DNA of 64,000 bases from B73-G16 sp964611295 (GTDB lineage Bacteria; Desulfobacterota; B13-G15), in NCBI GenBank assembly GCA_964611295.1, contig CAZSWV010000005.1:54035-118034 (forward strand), in the 5' to 3' direction. Below are positions 8,494 to 16,652 of the stretch, in pieces. The notes beneath the pieces were generated by a model, which was not told the origin of the DNA, searched no databases, and was given only the letters and a program-made list of their open reading frames with translations. Within the stretch, counting starts at the first letter, position 1. The number at the start of each line of letters is the position of its first letter. Position numbers and translations under genes: made by a program.

Positions 8494-9455
8494 AGGTAAA
8501 AAGGGAAGCCAATGAGTTAAAGGTAGGGATCCTTGTCCTTTTGGGCATTTTGGCACTTGTATACATGAGTTTGAGGGTAAGTAAAACCGAAAGGATAAAG
8601 GGAGACGTCTATTATGTACTTTTTGACAACGTCTCTGGCCTTGCCAAAGGAGCACCTGTAGAAGTGGCTGGGGTGATCATAGGCAAGGTGGATGGTATCT
8701 ACCTTGAGGGCAATCGTGCCAAGGTAAAACTGGTGATCTCGAAGGACGTAAGGCTCTTTGCCAACGCCTCAGCCACCTTGAGGACACATGGGGCATTGGG
8801 AGATAAGTTCGTCCAATTGGACCCAGGGACACCGGACAACCCTACCTTGATTTCAGGTGCGATCATTAGCAACACCCAAGCTACCCCCGACCTGGACCAG
8901 CTTTTCCTTTCCTTGAAACAAACAGCAGAGGAGTTCGCTGGAATGGGAGGGGCTTTGAAGGAGTTAGTAGGTTCTGAAGAAACACGTAAGGCCTTAAAGG
9001 AGCTCGTGCTCAACCTGCGCGATTCAAGCAAGGACCTGAAATCCTTTATCACCCATAACCGTGAAAAAGCGGAAAAGGCCCTAGACAACATCTATGCCTT
9101 CAGCGAAAACCTAAATAGCATTGCCTCACAGGCTTCTACTGGCTTGGAGAAGTTCCAAAGTACCTTAAGTTCTATAGAGGAGGTGAGCCAGAAGGTGGCC
9201 TCCGAAAACAATACTATAGGCAAACTTTTAAGCGATAGGGAGCTTTACGACGAGCTTAACGAAACCCTCAAGCAATTCAGGTCAATGGCCGAAAAAGTGA
9301 ACCAAGGGGACGGAACCTTTGGCAAGCTCATAGCTGACGATAGCCTCTACCGACAAGCAGAGCATACCTTGAAGCGGATCGAAAGGGCTGCCGAAGGTAT
9401 TGAGGAACAGGCACCCCTTACCGTGTTGAGCACTTTGATGGGATTACTTTTCTGA
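8490..9455 (+). CDS. mlaD: MlaD/MCE-domain lipid-binding protein
   Basis: The 321-residue protein has one N-terminal membrane anchor (VGILVLLGILALVYMSL), then an MCE domain at about residues 35-115 (YYVLFDNVSGLAKGAPVEVAGV and DPGTPDNP). A long helical tail with heptad-like Leu/Ala follows, including SEETRKALKEL and two GKL motifs (NTIGKLLSD, GTFGKLIADDSLY). MlaD hexamers carry lipid in the periplasm from MlaFE. The tail is longer than in E. coli MlaD, closer to the MCE proteins of delta-proteobacterial lineages that may reach further across the periplasm. It overlaps the next gene by one base (TGATG). Confidence 0.9.
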   Translation: MKVKREANELKVGILVLLGILALVYMSLRVSKTERIKGDVYYVLFDNVSGLAKGAPVEVAGVIIGKVDGIYLEGNRAKVKLVISKDVRLFANASATLRTHGALGDKFVQLDPGTPDNPTLISGAIISNTQATPDLDQLFLSLKQTAEEFAGMGGALKELVGSEETRKALKELVLNLRDSSKDLKSFITHNREKAEKALDNIYAFSENLNSIASQASTGLEKFQSTLSSIEEVSQKVASENNTIGKLLSDRELYDELNETLKQFRSMAEKVNQGDGTFGKLIADDSLYRQAEHTLKRIERAAEGIEEQAPLTVLSTLMGLLF

Positions 9456-10783
9456 TGAAAAGGCCTTTTCTTCTTTTGTTGATATGTGTCGTCTTGTCTT
9501 TGGGGGATTTTGTCTATGGGTCTTTTTCCCTCTGGCCTTTATTGGACTACCAAGAGGAAGAGGACACAAAAAAACTGGAAATTTTAGGCCCTCTCCTTTT
9601 TTGGGAGAAAGGACCTAAAGGGGTCCAATGGGGTCTAAGGCCTTTTGTAAGCGGTAGTTCTGAAGAGGGGAAAGATCGGATTGATTTCCTCTATCCCTTA
9701 GGCAGGTTCGAGGAGAGGGAAAATGGATGGAAGTTTTTTTTCTTCCCTTTCCTTAAGGCCTATTCGGATGAGGACCAAAATTTCTTTTCCTTTTTCACTT
9801 TCTTTTGGGGCCATAAGGAAACAGGGGAAACATACGGTGGGATCTTCCCTTTTTACGGAGCTATGGATTTATCGGAGGGCAAAAGAAGGGAATTCCTCCT
9901 TTGGCCTTTCTTCGGGGCAACTTACGAAAGGGACTTTACCGTCTATAAGTTCTTCTGGCCTTTTTTCAAAATATACGAGGGCGAAATACAAGGTTTAGAC
10001 GTATGGCCGTTTTTCTCCCACCGCAAGTCAAATAGTAAAGGTAGTGCTGGGTTTATCCTTTGGCCCTTTTACATATGGCGGAAAAAGGACACAGATTTGG
10101 GCCCCTTCTCCCTTAAGGCCTATTTCCCCTTTTATGCCCGTTTGGAGACGCCTTTTTCTCAATCCGATTTCTTGCTTCCGCCTTTTTTATATCACCAACG
10201 TAAACACCTTGAAGGAAGTGAAAGGTTTGAATTATGGCCCTTTTGGGCTTTGGACAAAAACGAGCTGAAGATATGGCCCCTATGGCGTCATTTGGAGAAG
10301 GAAGGTAAGAAGAGGAATTGGATCCTCTGGCCTCTCTACAGTTATGGGTTCGATAGCTCTGAAAGTAGCACATGGGAAACAGAAAGGTTTTTCACCTTAT
10401 GGCATAAGGAGGAAAAGGGGGCTGGAAAAGAGTATAGGACTACTGTTTTTTGGCCTTTCTTTCGCTTAAAACAAGATGGAGGAGGCATTTATTTTACTCT
10501 GCCTTCTCTTATACCTTTGGAAGACGAAGGGGTTCAAAGGAACATAACCCCTCTGCTGTCTTTTGTTGAATATAAAGAGGACACAAAGGGCTTTTGTTTT
10601 GATCTAGGCTGGGGTTTACTTACCGTGAAAAGAAAAGGGGAGAAGACTTCTTTCAAGGTCGCCTTTTTAGCAGAAGGTGAGTTTCAAAGGGGACACAAAC
10701 ACCTCCGCTTCTTATTACGCCTCTTTGGTTTGAAGAAAGACCCTGACAAAAGGTGGAGGATCAGGGTCTTCGATTTCTTCTAA
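9455..10783 (+). CDS. exported W-P-F/L repeat protein of unknown function, in the mla operon
   Basis: The 442-residue protein begins with a signal peptide (RPFLLLLICVVLSLGDFVYG). The rest is built of about 14 copies of a short motif, aromatic-(W/F)-P-(F/L)-aromatic, for example LWPFFG, FWPFFK, VWPFFS, LWPFYI, LWPFWA, IWPLWR, LWPLYS and FWPFFR. Copies are roughly 20-40 residues apart and alternate with charged turns such as KETGE and KKDTD. Lysine, phenylalanine and tryptophan are unusually frequent. I do not recognise a named family. The alternating aromatic strands and charged turns would suit a beta-rich outer-membrane or periplasmic protein. Its one-base overlap with mlaD suggests a partner role in lipid export. 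Confidence 0.75.
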   Translation: MKRPFLLLLICVVLSLGDFVYGSFSLWPLLDYQEEEDTKKLEILGPLLFWEKGPKGVQWGLRPFVSGSSEEGKDRIDFLYPLGRFEERENGWKFFFFPFLKAYSDEDQNFFSFFTFFWGHKETGETYGGIFPFYGAMDLSEGKRREFLLWPFFGATYERDFTVYKFFWPFFKIYEGEIQGLDVWPFFSHRKSNSKGSAGFILWPFYIWRKKDTDLGPFSLKAYFPFYARLETPFSQSDFLLPPFLYHQRKHLEGSERFELWPFWALDKNELKIWPLWRHLEKEGKKRNWILWPLYSYGFDSSESSTWETERFFTLWHKEEKGAGKEYRTTVFWPFFRLKQDGGGIYFTLPSLIPLEDEGVQRNITPLLSFVEYKEDTKGFCFDLGWGLLTVKRKGEKTSFKVAFLAEGEFQRGHKHLRFLLRLFGLKKDPDKRWRIRVFDFF

Positions 10784-12093
10784 CCTCCTGCTTCCGGTTG
10801 CAGTATCGATAAAATACGCTCCTTCATCCATTTGGGATCAAACCAATCTACCGGGTTAACTGGGTGGCCTGATATCATGACTGCGAAATGCAAGTGGTCA
10901 CCTCCCGCAAAACCAGTATCTCCTGTGTAACCTATAACTTGTCCTTTCTGGACCATTTCTCCCTTTTTAACGTTCCACTGGCTAAGGTGGGCGTAAAGTG
11001 TGGTCAAACCAAGTCCGTGGTCTAATATCACCACGTTGCCGTATATGCCGACTGTACCTGTAAAGAGGACCTTGCCGCTATTTGCGGCTAGAACTGGAGC
11101 ACGTGAGGTAGACGCAAGGTCAAGGGCCAAATGTGTAGAGCTACCTATGGGCTTGTTTTGATAAAGGTAGGTCCTACTATCTCCGTAGGAAGCCCTTACT
11201 TGACTGTTCGGCAATTGCAAAAAGGCCCCTTCCCAAAGGGGTTCAGCCGAAAGTCCCTCTGAAGCTATCTTCGTCAAAAAGGCGTCGTTTTCCCTACGCA
11301 TGTCTTCGTTAATAAACCTAAAGGCCTCCTCCGGCTGTAAGCCTTTTTTGCCTTCGGGCAATAAGGGATAAACCTTGGAGGTCATGAACTCATCTGAAAC
11401 CCTTACCTCCTCGTGCTTAAAGGACCTGGGTAGCAATGTGTAAGGTAGGGATAACTGCCTTATATTACCTGCCTCATCCCTTACCTCCAAAAAGGCCCTC
11501 TCTTGGCCTTTCCCGTATGGGACCCCGAAAAGCCCCCACCAGAGCCCCTCACCTTTACGAAAGGCGCGGAAAATTAATTCCCCTATCTTAACCATAGCTT
11601 CTACTGCGTCTTGGCTTGTTCGAAATGATAAAGCTCCGCTCCCTCCTTCATATACATAACGGGTTACGTCCACAAGCTCTACATCGGGTGGGGTCAGGTC
11701 TACTTGTATCGGTACCTCCACCAGTTGGGAGTTCCCCTTTCCAAACCACCATAGGGAACGATCCCTTACCTTTACCAAGAACACTGCTTGTCCCTCCATC
11801 AACCCTAGGTCCTTGGGTCTTAAAGAGACATGGACAGTCTTCTGTGCTATGCCTTTTGGAAAAACTTCACGGTATAGACTCCACCGCCTCGGCCCCTGGA
11901 AAAGCTCTATCGAAACGTCCCTCAAACCCCTGCCTTCGTCTTCCAAATTCAAGGTTATTTCGGAACAAACACCGACCTTAAGGCTACCCTTTGATAGGGA
12001 AACTTTAGGCGGTTTTTTTTCAAAAAAGGGCAAGAAGACCACCGCCAATAAGACGCCCAAAACCACAACTCCTACCACGTACACTGTCCTCAT
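10780..12093 (-). CDS. M23-family metallopeptidase (LytM-type) with N-terminal anchor
   Basis: The 437-residue protein has an N-terminal membrane segment (VYVVGVVVLGVLLAVVFLPFF), about 270 residues of beta-rich Ig-like sequence, and a C-terminal M23 domain. Metal motifs are THLALDLA (HxxxD), YAHL and the final HLHF, followed by GHPVNPVDWF. By family it cuts peptide cross-links of peptidoglycan in the periplasm, or regulates amidases if inactive; all zinc ligands are present, so it looks active. It is the last gene of the minus operon and ends 4 nt inside the convergent repeat-protein gene. Confidence 0.9.
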   Translation of the reverse strand: MRTVYVVGVVVLGVLLAVVFLPFFEKKPPKVSLSKGSLKVGVCSEITLNLEDEGRGLRDVSIELFQGPRRWSLYREVFPKGIAQKTVHVSLRPKDLGLMEGQAVFLVKVRDRSLWWFGKGNSQLVEVPIQVDLTPPDVELVDVTRYVYEGGSGALSFRTSQDAVEAMVKIGELIFRAFRKGEGLWWGLFGVPYGKGQERAFLEVRDEAGNIRQLSLPYTLLPRSFKHEEVRVSDEFMTSKVYPLLPEGKKGLQPEEAFRFINEDMRRENDAFLTKIASEGLSAEPLWEGAFLQLPNSQVRASYGDSRTYLYQNKPIGSSTHLALDLASTSRAPVLAANSGKVLFTGTVGIYGNVVILDHGLGLTTLYAHLSQWNVKKGEMVQKGQVIGYTGDTGFAGGDHLHFAVMISGHPVNPVDWFDPKWMKERILSILQPEAGG

Positions 12094-12926
12094 CGTCCCT
12101 TCTCCTTCCCTAAGGATCTAAGGATTTCCTCAGAGACCTCCACCATGTTTCTAAGATAGTCCTCACGAAGAGGATCGAGCACTTTTATCTCTGCTCCCAA
12201 CTCCTTAGCAACTGCTTCTGCCTTCTTCCTATCTACCTGAGGAGTAATAAACAACACCTTTATCCCTTCCGCTCTAGCTTCCTCCAATCTCTTCAAAAGC
12301 ACCTTCAAAGACGGCTCCTTCCCTTCCTCTTCTATGACTATCTGTCGCAAGCCATAGTCTCGCGCCCAATACCCCCACGCTGGGTGATAGCTCAAAAACG
12401 CCCTGCCTCTATAAGGGGCAGTTTCCGCCTCCAACTTTTGGTGCAGTCCATAAATCTTTCCGGAGTAGACGCTAGAAGCTTTTTTAACCACTCCGCAACT
12501 TTTTGGGGACAATTGGCAAAGCGTCCTCTCAATGGTCTTCAATGACCTATATGCGTTCACTAACGAACACCAATAGTGGGGATCACCAGGCAAAAGGGAA
12601 ATTCCCTCCGAAAGGTCTACTATAAGGAGCTTGCGATTCAAATCCCTTATCCTCCCCAACCACAGCCGTTCAAACTCAATCCCCGCGCCTAAGGCAAAGT
12701 AAACCTCGGCTTTTTCAATGGCCTTAAGTTGCGAAGGCTTAGGCTCATAACTATGGGGATCAAATCCAGCTGGTACTAATACCTCCACTTGCACAAGTTC
12801 CCTACCTACGGATTTAACCCATTCCTTCTGAGGAGGTATGGTAACCAGGGCTTTTATGGCAAAAGCGTAACTGGAAAAAAGGAGGACAAAAGAAACCACT
12901 CCCTTTAGGACCTTAAAGCTCCTCAC
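12090..12926 (-). CDS. ZnuA-like metal ABC transporter substrate-binding protein
   Basis: The 278-residue protein has a signal peptide (SFVLLFSSYAFA) and the cluster A-1 metal-binding fold: DPHSYEPKPSQ with the first His near residue 57, DPHYW near 115, SYHPAWGYWARDYGL with a further His, and a C-terminal LDPL whose Asp is the fourth ligand. It is probably a zinc or manganese receptor. The usual permease and ATPase genes do not follow. Instead it sits between a glycosyltransferase and an M23 peptidase with 4-nt overlaps, so it is an orphan receptor. The usual His-rich loop is short or absent. Confidence 0.85.
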   Translation of the reverse strand: MRSFKVLKGVVSFVLLFSSYAFAIKALVTIPPQKEWVKSVGRELVQVEVLVPAGFDPHSYEPKPSQLKAIEKAEVYFALGAGIEFERLWLGRIRDLNRKLLIVDLSEGISLLPGDPHYWCSLVNAYRSLKTIERTLCQLSPKSCGVVKKASSVYSGKIYGLHQKLEAETAPYRGRAFLSYHPAWGYWARDYGLRQIVIEEEGKEPSLKVLLKRLEEARAEGIKVLFITPQVDRKKAEAVAKELGAEIKVLDPLREDYLRNMVEVSEEILRSLGKEKGR

Positions 12927-13903
12927 CCCTTTCTCCCGCTTTCGCTTTGCAGTTTATATAACATTTCCTCGGCAAGTTCTGCTACCCTCTCCGGTTTGAC
13001 TTCCTTCAAGCACAAGAGGTCTTCGCATTTCCTCCTTTCCTCAAGACCACAAGGAGAACAAGGGGCCCTACCCCATATCCACTTCACCCATCTACCCAAG
13101 GGCGTCCATAGCACGGGATCAGTCGGCCCAAAGATCACAAGGACCTTGGTACCTGAGGCAGCTGCAAGATGTGCCACTCCTGAATCGTTCCCGATGAAAA
13201 GGCTCGAATGGTAAAGGAGGGCACCAAGTTGCCTTAGGCTGAGTTCTTTAAAGACATGACACTTGCCGGGAAAGGACTTCAAAAAGTCACAACAGGCCCT
13301 TTCGTCAATAGGCCCTTGAACGAGGACTACTTGTAGCCCGTGTCTTAGAGAGAGTTCATGGGCAGTATAGGCCATCCTTTCAACAGGCCATACCTTCTTA
13401 GGGGAACTGGCAGAAGGGTGAACGGCAAGGAAAGGCCCTGTTATACCTAATGCCTCCAAATACGCTTTAGCCCATTCTATCTCTATCTTTGTCAAGAAAA
13501 GGGAGGGCATACCCATCTTCGCAGAAATCCCCATGCCCTGTAAAGACATACAATGGTGATAAAGGAGATGGACCCTCTCCTTTGGAAAAGGTGGAAGAAG
13601 CCACACCTCCTTAGTACCAGCCTTTCTCAAGAGCTCAACCCACCCCCTGTATTCACTGAAAACTACAGCCAACTCAAACTCTACTCTAAACTCCCCAGAC
13701 CATAGACGCGAAAAAGGAGGGACATCTACGTTATAGATCCCTGAAACCTCATAAATCCCTTTAAATATCTCCGTAGCCCAAGGGTGTCCTGCTATGTAAA
13801 ACTCCTTTGGCCTAAAGTGGGTATAAAGGGACCAAATGGCCGGGGAGGCAAGGAGTAGGTCGCCAATGGCTCCCTGGTGTATTACGAGGAGTTTTGATAT
13901 CAA
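12923..13903 (-). CDS. glycosyltransferase family 9 (heptosyltransferase-like)
   Basis: The 326-residue protein has the GT9 start IHQGAIGDLLLASPAIWSL, the acceptor/donor motif VHPSASSPKKVWP, and the C-terminal FIGNDSGVAHLAAASGTKVLVIFGPTDP that binds the ADP-sugar. It adds heptose or a related sugar to LPS inner core on the cytoplasmic face. The C-terminus carries a Cys cluster (APCSPCGLEERRKCEDLLCL), seen in many GT9 proteins. It overlaps the GTPase gene upstream and the ZnuA-like gene downstream by 4 nt each. Confidence 0.9.
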   Translation of the reverse strand: MISKLLVIHQGAIGDLLLASPAIWSLYTHFRPKEFYIAGHPWATEIFKGIYEVSGIYNVDVPPFSRLWSGEFRVEFELAVVFSEYRGWVELLRKAGTKEVWLLPPFPKERVHLLYHHCMSLQGMGISAKMGMPSLFLTKIEIEWAKAYLEALGITGPFLAVHPSASSPKKVWPVERMAYTAHELSLRHGLQVVLVQGPIDERACCDFLKSFPGKCHVFKELSLRQLGALLYHSSLFIGNDSGVAHLAAASGTKVLVIFGPTDPVLWTPLGRWVKWIWGRAPCSPCGLEERRKCEDLLCLKEVKPERVAELAEEMLYKLQSESGRKG

Positions 13904-14883
13904 ACGTGTAGCTCCACTATATCCCCGTCCTCCAGTACGTGGTCTTTGAACACCCTTTGGCCCTCGAACTTACCCGATCCCCATACCCGGGCGTAGCGCA
14001 GCTTTTGGACGAAGTCCTTGTGTATCTCCTCAGCCAGGTCTTCTACAGTACTTCCCCTTGGTAGGATCACGGGGTTAGACATATCAGGCTGTTTGCCCGG
14101 GGGTTTGGGGTAGACGCGGATCACGCCTAGCATGGAAAAGACCACCCTTTTTAGTTCTTCAAGTCCAAGGCCCTCCTTTGCAGAGACCCGCACCGCAGGT
14201 ATTTCCAGATCTATTAGTTCCATCAAGGCCTGAAAGTCCTCACCTTCTGGATCAAGGTCTGATTTGTTCACCACCAGTATGGAACGTTTATATGTGACGT
14301 TTGACTCTGGGGGTTCCTTTGGAAGCTCCTTTACGGGTATAATCCTTCGAGCTTCAAGCAGATGCCTCAATTGTTCGAGATCGCTCAAGGGATCGGCTGA
14401 TATGTCAACAACCAACAGCATAAGGTCAGCGTTTCGGAGGATGCTATAGACCCACAAGTCGGTTGAGGACGTGAGGGGAGGAAGGTCTACCAATTGTATC
14501 TTGACGTTTTCAAAAGGGATCATACCAGCTTGTGGCCTCTGGGTGGAGAAGGGGTAATCTGCGATCACAGGATTGGCGTTTGTTAGAGCCTTAAGCAAAT
14601 AGGACTTCCCTACATTTGGGGGGCCTGCCATGGCTACTTGGCCTGCCCCTTCCTTTTTGACAGCGTATACGTCCCCTCTACCCCCTTTGCCTCTTTGTGA
14701 GAATTGTTCCTCCCTTAATTGGGCCAATTTCCTCCTCAGGAGAGCACGAAGCTTATCCGTGCCCTTGTGGTGCGGCATTATGGCCAACATCTCCTCAAGG
14801 GCCGCTATTTTTTCTGACGGGGTCCTAGCCTCCCTGAATTTCCTTTCGGCTACGTAATACTCAGGTGGAAGGTTAGCAGGCAT
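13900..14883 (-). CDS. DRG/Obg-like GTPase with C-terminal TGS domain
   Basis: I choose the ATG at 14883, which has GGAGAAGG just upstream, giving 327 residues; a start 21 nt earlier has none. The GTPase domain starts near residue 80 with G1 GPPNVGKS, G3 as DLPPL in place of DxxG, G4 NKSD and G5 VSAKEG. The last 70 residues form a TGS domain (VILPRGSTVEDLAEEIHKDFV ... LEDGDIVELHV). This arrangement is that of the DRG family, best known in archaea and eukaryotes as ribosome-linked GTPases. The lack of the canonical DxxG suggests atypical hydrolysis. It lies directly downstream of the Clp1-like kinase, which makes an RNA or translation role plausible. Confidence 0.8.
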   Translation of the reverse strand: MPANLPPEYYVAERKFREARTPSEKIAALEEMLAIMPHHKGTDKLRALLRRKLAQLREEQFSQRGKGGRGDVYAVKKEGAGQVAMAGPPNVGKSYLLKALTNANPVIADYPFSTQRPQAGMIPFENVKIQLVDLPPLTSSTDLWVYSILRNADLMLLVVDISADPLSDLEQLRHLLEARRIIPVKELPKEPPESNVTYKRSILVVNKSDLDPEGEDFQALMELIDLEIPAVRVSAKEGLGLEELKRVVFSMLGVIRVYPKPPGKQPDMSNPVILPRGSTVEDLAEEIHKDFVQKLRYARVWGSGKFEGQRVFKDHVLEDGDIVELHV

Positions 14884-14953
14884 CGCCTTCTCCCCATTCC
14901 ACAAAGGTTGTCGAAAATCTGTGGATAAGTTCGTGAAATCTTCCTGCCATGGC

Positions 14954-15850
14954 TCATCTGACGACGTCCGTTGGGGGGTTGCCTATCTTCTGACCACCCC
15001 CATCTATGACCACCCTGCCCAAATGAAGGGCCCTGACGCCTTCGATCTCCTTAACAGGGGTAAGTACCTTAAGTTGAGTACCTTGAGCCTCCGCTATTAT
15101 CCCTATTCCCAGGGCAAAACCCTCTCCGTCTATCAGCCCCACAACCCTTCCTATGGCCCTTTGGGCGATGTCCTCAGCATGTGGGAAGGTAGGGTCCACC
15201 AAGGGCACTTCCTTGAGGTCAAATTCCAAAAGAGATGCCCCTTCGAAGTATTCTTTGAACTTTTTGAACCTGTAAAGTTGCCTCTGTATCTGGTCTCTCC
15301 TCTGCACCTTGGCAGAAGGTGCCACGTCCCAGATAAGGGGCTTCCCCCTTGACCGTAAAGCCCTGAGGATGTGTTCGAGCTCCATTCCCCTTTGTAAGGC
15401 TATGAGATCAGTAGGAGCAATGACCTCTACTTCATAGTACTTCAGCTGGAAACCTATGTCACCTGCCACAAGGCCTGTAGTGTCGACCAAAACGAAGTCC
15501 ACCTCTAAGCTTAGGGCCTTCTTGTAAAGCTTGGCCAAACCCACAACCGCAGGTAAAAGCCCTTGGGCCGGAGAGGTGGCACCTAGGAAGTAAAGGCAAA
15601 AGGGCCTTGGGCTCTCCAGATCTTCCGGTCCACTCAAAAGGGAAAGTCCTAAGGTGGTCGGAGGACCTATGACCGATTGACCTACATCTGCGTCTATAAA
15701 GGCCGCCCTCATGCCTTTGTGAAGCACTTCCTTCAAGAGGAGGCGGGAAAAGGTGGTCTTACCCGTATCGGAGGCACCGATCATCATCACCACCTTGCCT
15801 TTTTGGCCTACGTTTTCGATCACCTTTTTCCAAGCCTCAGGACACTCCAC
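14954..15850 (-). CDS. Clp1-family polynucleotide 5'-hydroxyl kinase-like P-loop protein
   Basis: The 298-residue protein has the P-loop IGASDTGKTTFSRLLL near residues 24-39, whose D-x-GK(T/S) form is characteristic of Clp1/Grc3/Nol9 kinases, then FIDADVGQSVIGPPTTLGL, the second conserved block of that family, and a central VDTTGLV. A C-terminal module contains LIDGEGFALGIGII and LGRVVIDG. In archaea and eukaryotes such enzymes phosphorylate RNA or DNA 5'-OH ends. Bacterial members are uncharacterised as far as I know. It overlaps the end of the DUF72 gene by 14 nt and precedes the TGS GTPase by 49 nt. Confidence 0.75.
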   Translation of the reverse strand: MECPEAWKKVIENVGQKGKVVMMIGASDTGKTTFSRLLLKEVLHKGMRAAFIDADVGQSVIGPPTTLGLSLLSGPEDLESPRPFCLYFLGATSPAQGLLPAVVGLAKLYKKALSLEVDFVLVDTTGLVAGDIGFQLKYYEVEVIAPTDLIALQRGMELEHILRALRSRGKPLIWDVAPSAKVQRRDQIQRQLYRFKKFKEYFEGASLLEFDLKEVPLVDPTFPHAEDIAQRAIGRVVGLIDGEGFALGIGIIAEAQGTQLKVLTPVKEIEGVRALHLGRVVIDGGGQKIGNPPTDVVR

Positions 15851-16556
15851 GGATCAAAATCTCCTTAAAGCGCAAAGCGTCTTCGTACATCTTGGTGTTA
15901 TTGAACATGACATAGGTCATACGCTGGGGTTCCAGCCTTTCCCATAGAACTTTTAGTTCCTCATCAGAATATTGGTAGTTATAACCTCCTCTGCCATGAA
16001 GCCGCCAATAGGTGATCTCCCCCCAGGTGCTTTCCTCTGTAAAGGGATCGACCACATGGACCAACCCCAGTTCTCCACACAACTCCCTTACCAACTCCTT
16101 GGGCCATCCCCTTGGTTCCCATCCGAGCACAAGCCCCGCTCGGTCGATTTGTCCGAAAAAGACCCGTAGGTTCGATATGGCCTCTTGAGTCGGCTTGAAG
16201 CTCGGAGGACTTTGGAACACTACAAAATTGGCCTTCAACAAGAAGGCCGCCCTCTTGGTCACTTCCCAAGCCTCAAATACTTCGTCTGTGGGTTTGAAAA
16301 AACCGTAATTGGCCTTTTTGTGTTCAGGTATCTTGATCTTTAACCTCTTGTAAGTCGGACTTTTGGGATCGTGAGTCACAAGTTGCCAGGCCTTCAAGGT
16401 GAACTCGAAGTCTTCAGGGGCCTCTTGACGCCACTTCTTCAGGGTCTCCTCTTTCGGTGGGTCGTAGAAGGTCTGTTGCACCTCAACACAGGCGAAATCC
16501 TTGTAATAACGCCCCCGGGAAACCGGAAAGCCACAACAGCCTACCTTTACCCTCAT
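15837..16556 (-). CDS. DUF72-family protein (TIM-barrel, YecE-like)
   Basis: The ATG at 16556 gives 239 residues beginning VKVGCCGFPVSRGRYYKDF, the standard DUF72 N-terminus; the longer open frame upstream has no family match. Further family blocks are FEFTLKAWQLVTHDP, VFQSPPSFKPT, LGWEPRGWP, YWRLHGRGGYNYQYSDEEL and a C-terminal MFNNTKMYEDA. Known structures are TIM barrels but no reaction is firmly assigned. It is the first gene of the six-gene minus operon to the M23 peptidase. No ribosome site is evident upstream of the ATG. Confidence 0.88.
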   Translation of the reverse strand: MRVKVGCCGFPVSRGRYYKDFACVEVQQTFYDPPKEETLKKWRQEAPEDFEFTLKAWQLVTHDPKSPTYKRLKIKIPEHKKANYGFFKPTDEVFEAWEVTKRAAFLLKANFVVFQSPPSFKPTQEAISNLRVFFGQIDRAGLVLGWEPRGWPKELVRELCGELGLVHVVDPFTEESTWGEITYWRLHGRGGYNYQYSDEELKVLWERLEPQRMTYVMFNNTKMYEDALRFKEILIRGVS

Positions 16557-16585
16557 CAAAGAAAAAATTTTAAACAAACCAGCCC

Positions 16586-16613
16586 TTGGACACAAACATC
16601 GGATGAGTATTAA
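16586..16613 (+). promoter_or_regulatory. candidate promoter of ligA
   Basis: TTGGAC (16586-16591) and TATTAA (16608-16613) are 16 bp apart and lie about 40 nt upstream of the ligA start. Confidence 0.4.
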
Positions 16614-16652
16614 AATTGCAATGGGCTCATCCCATTGAAAGGGAGGGAGACC

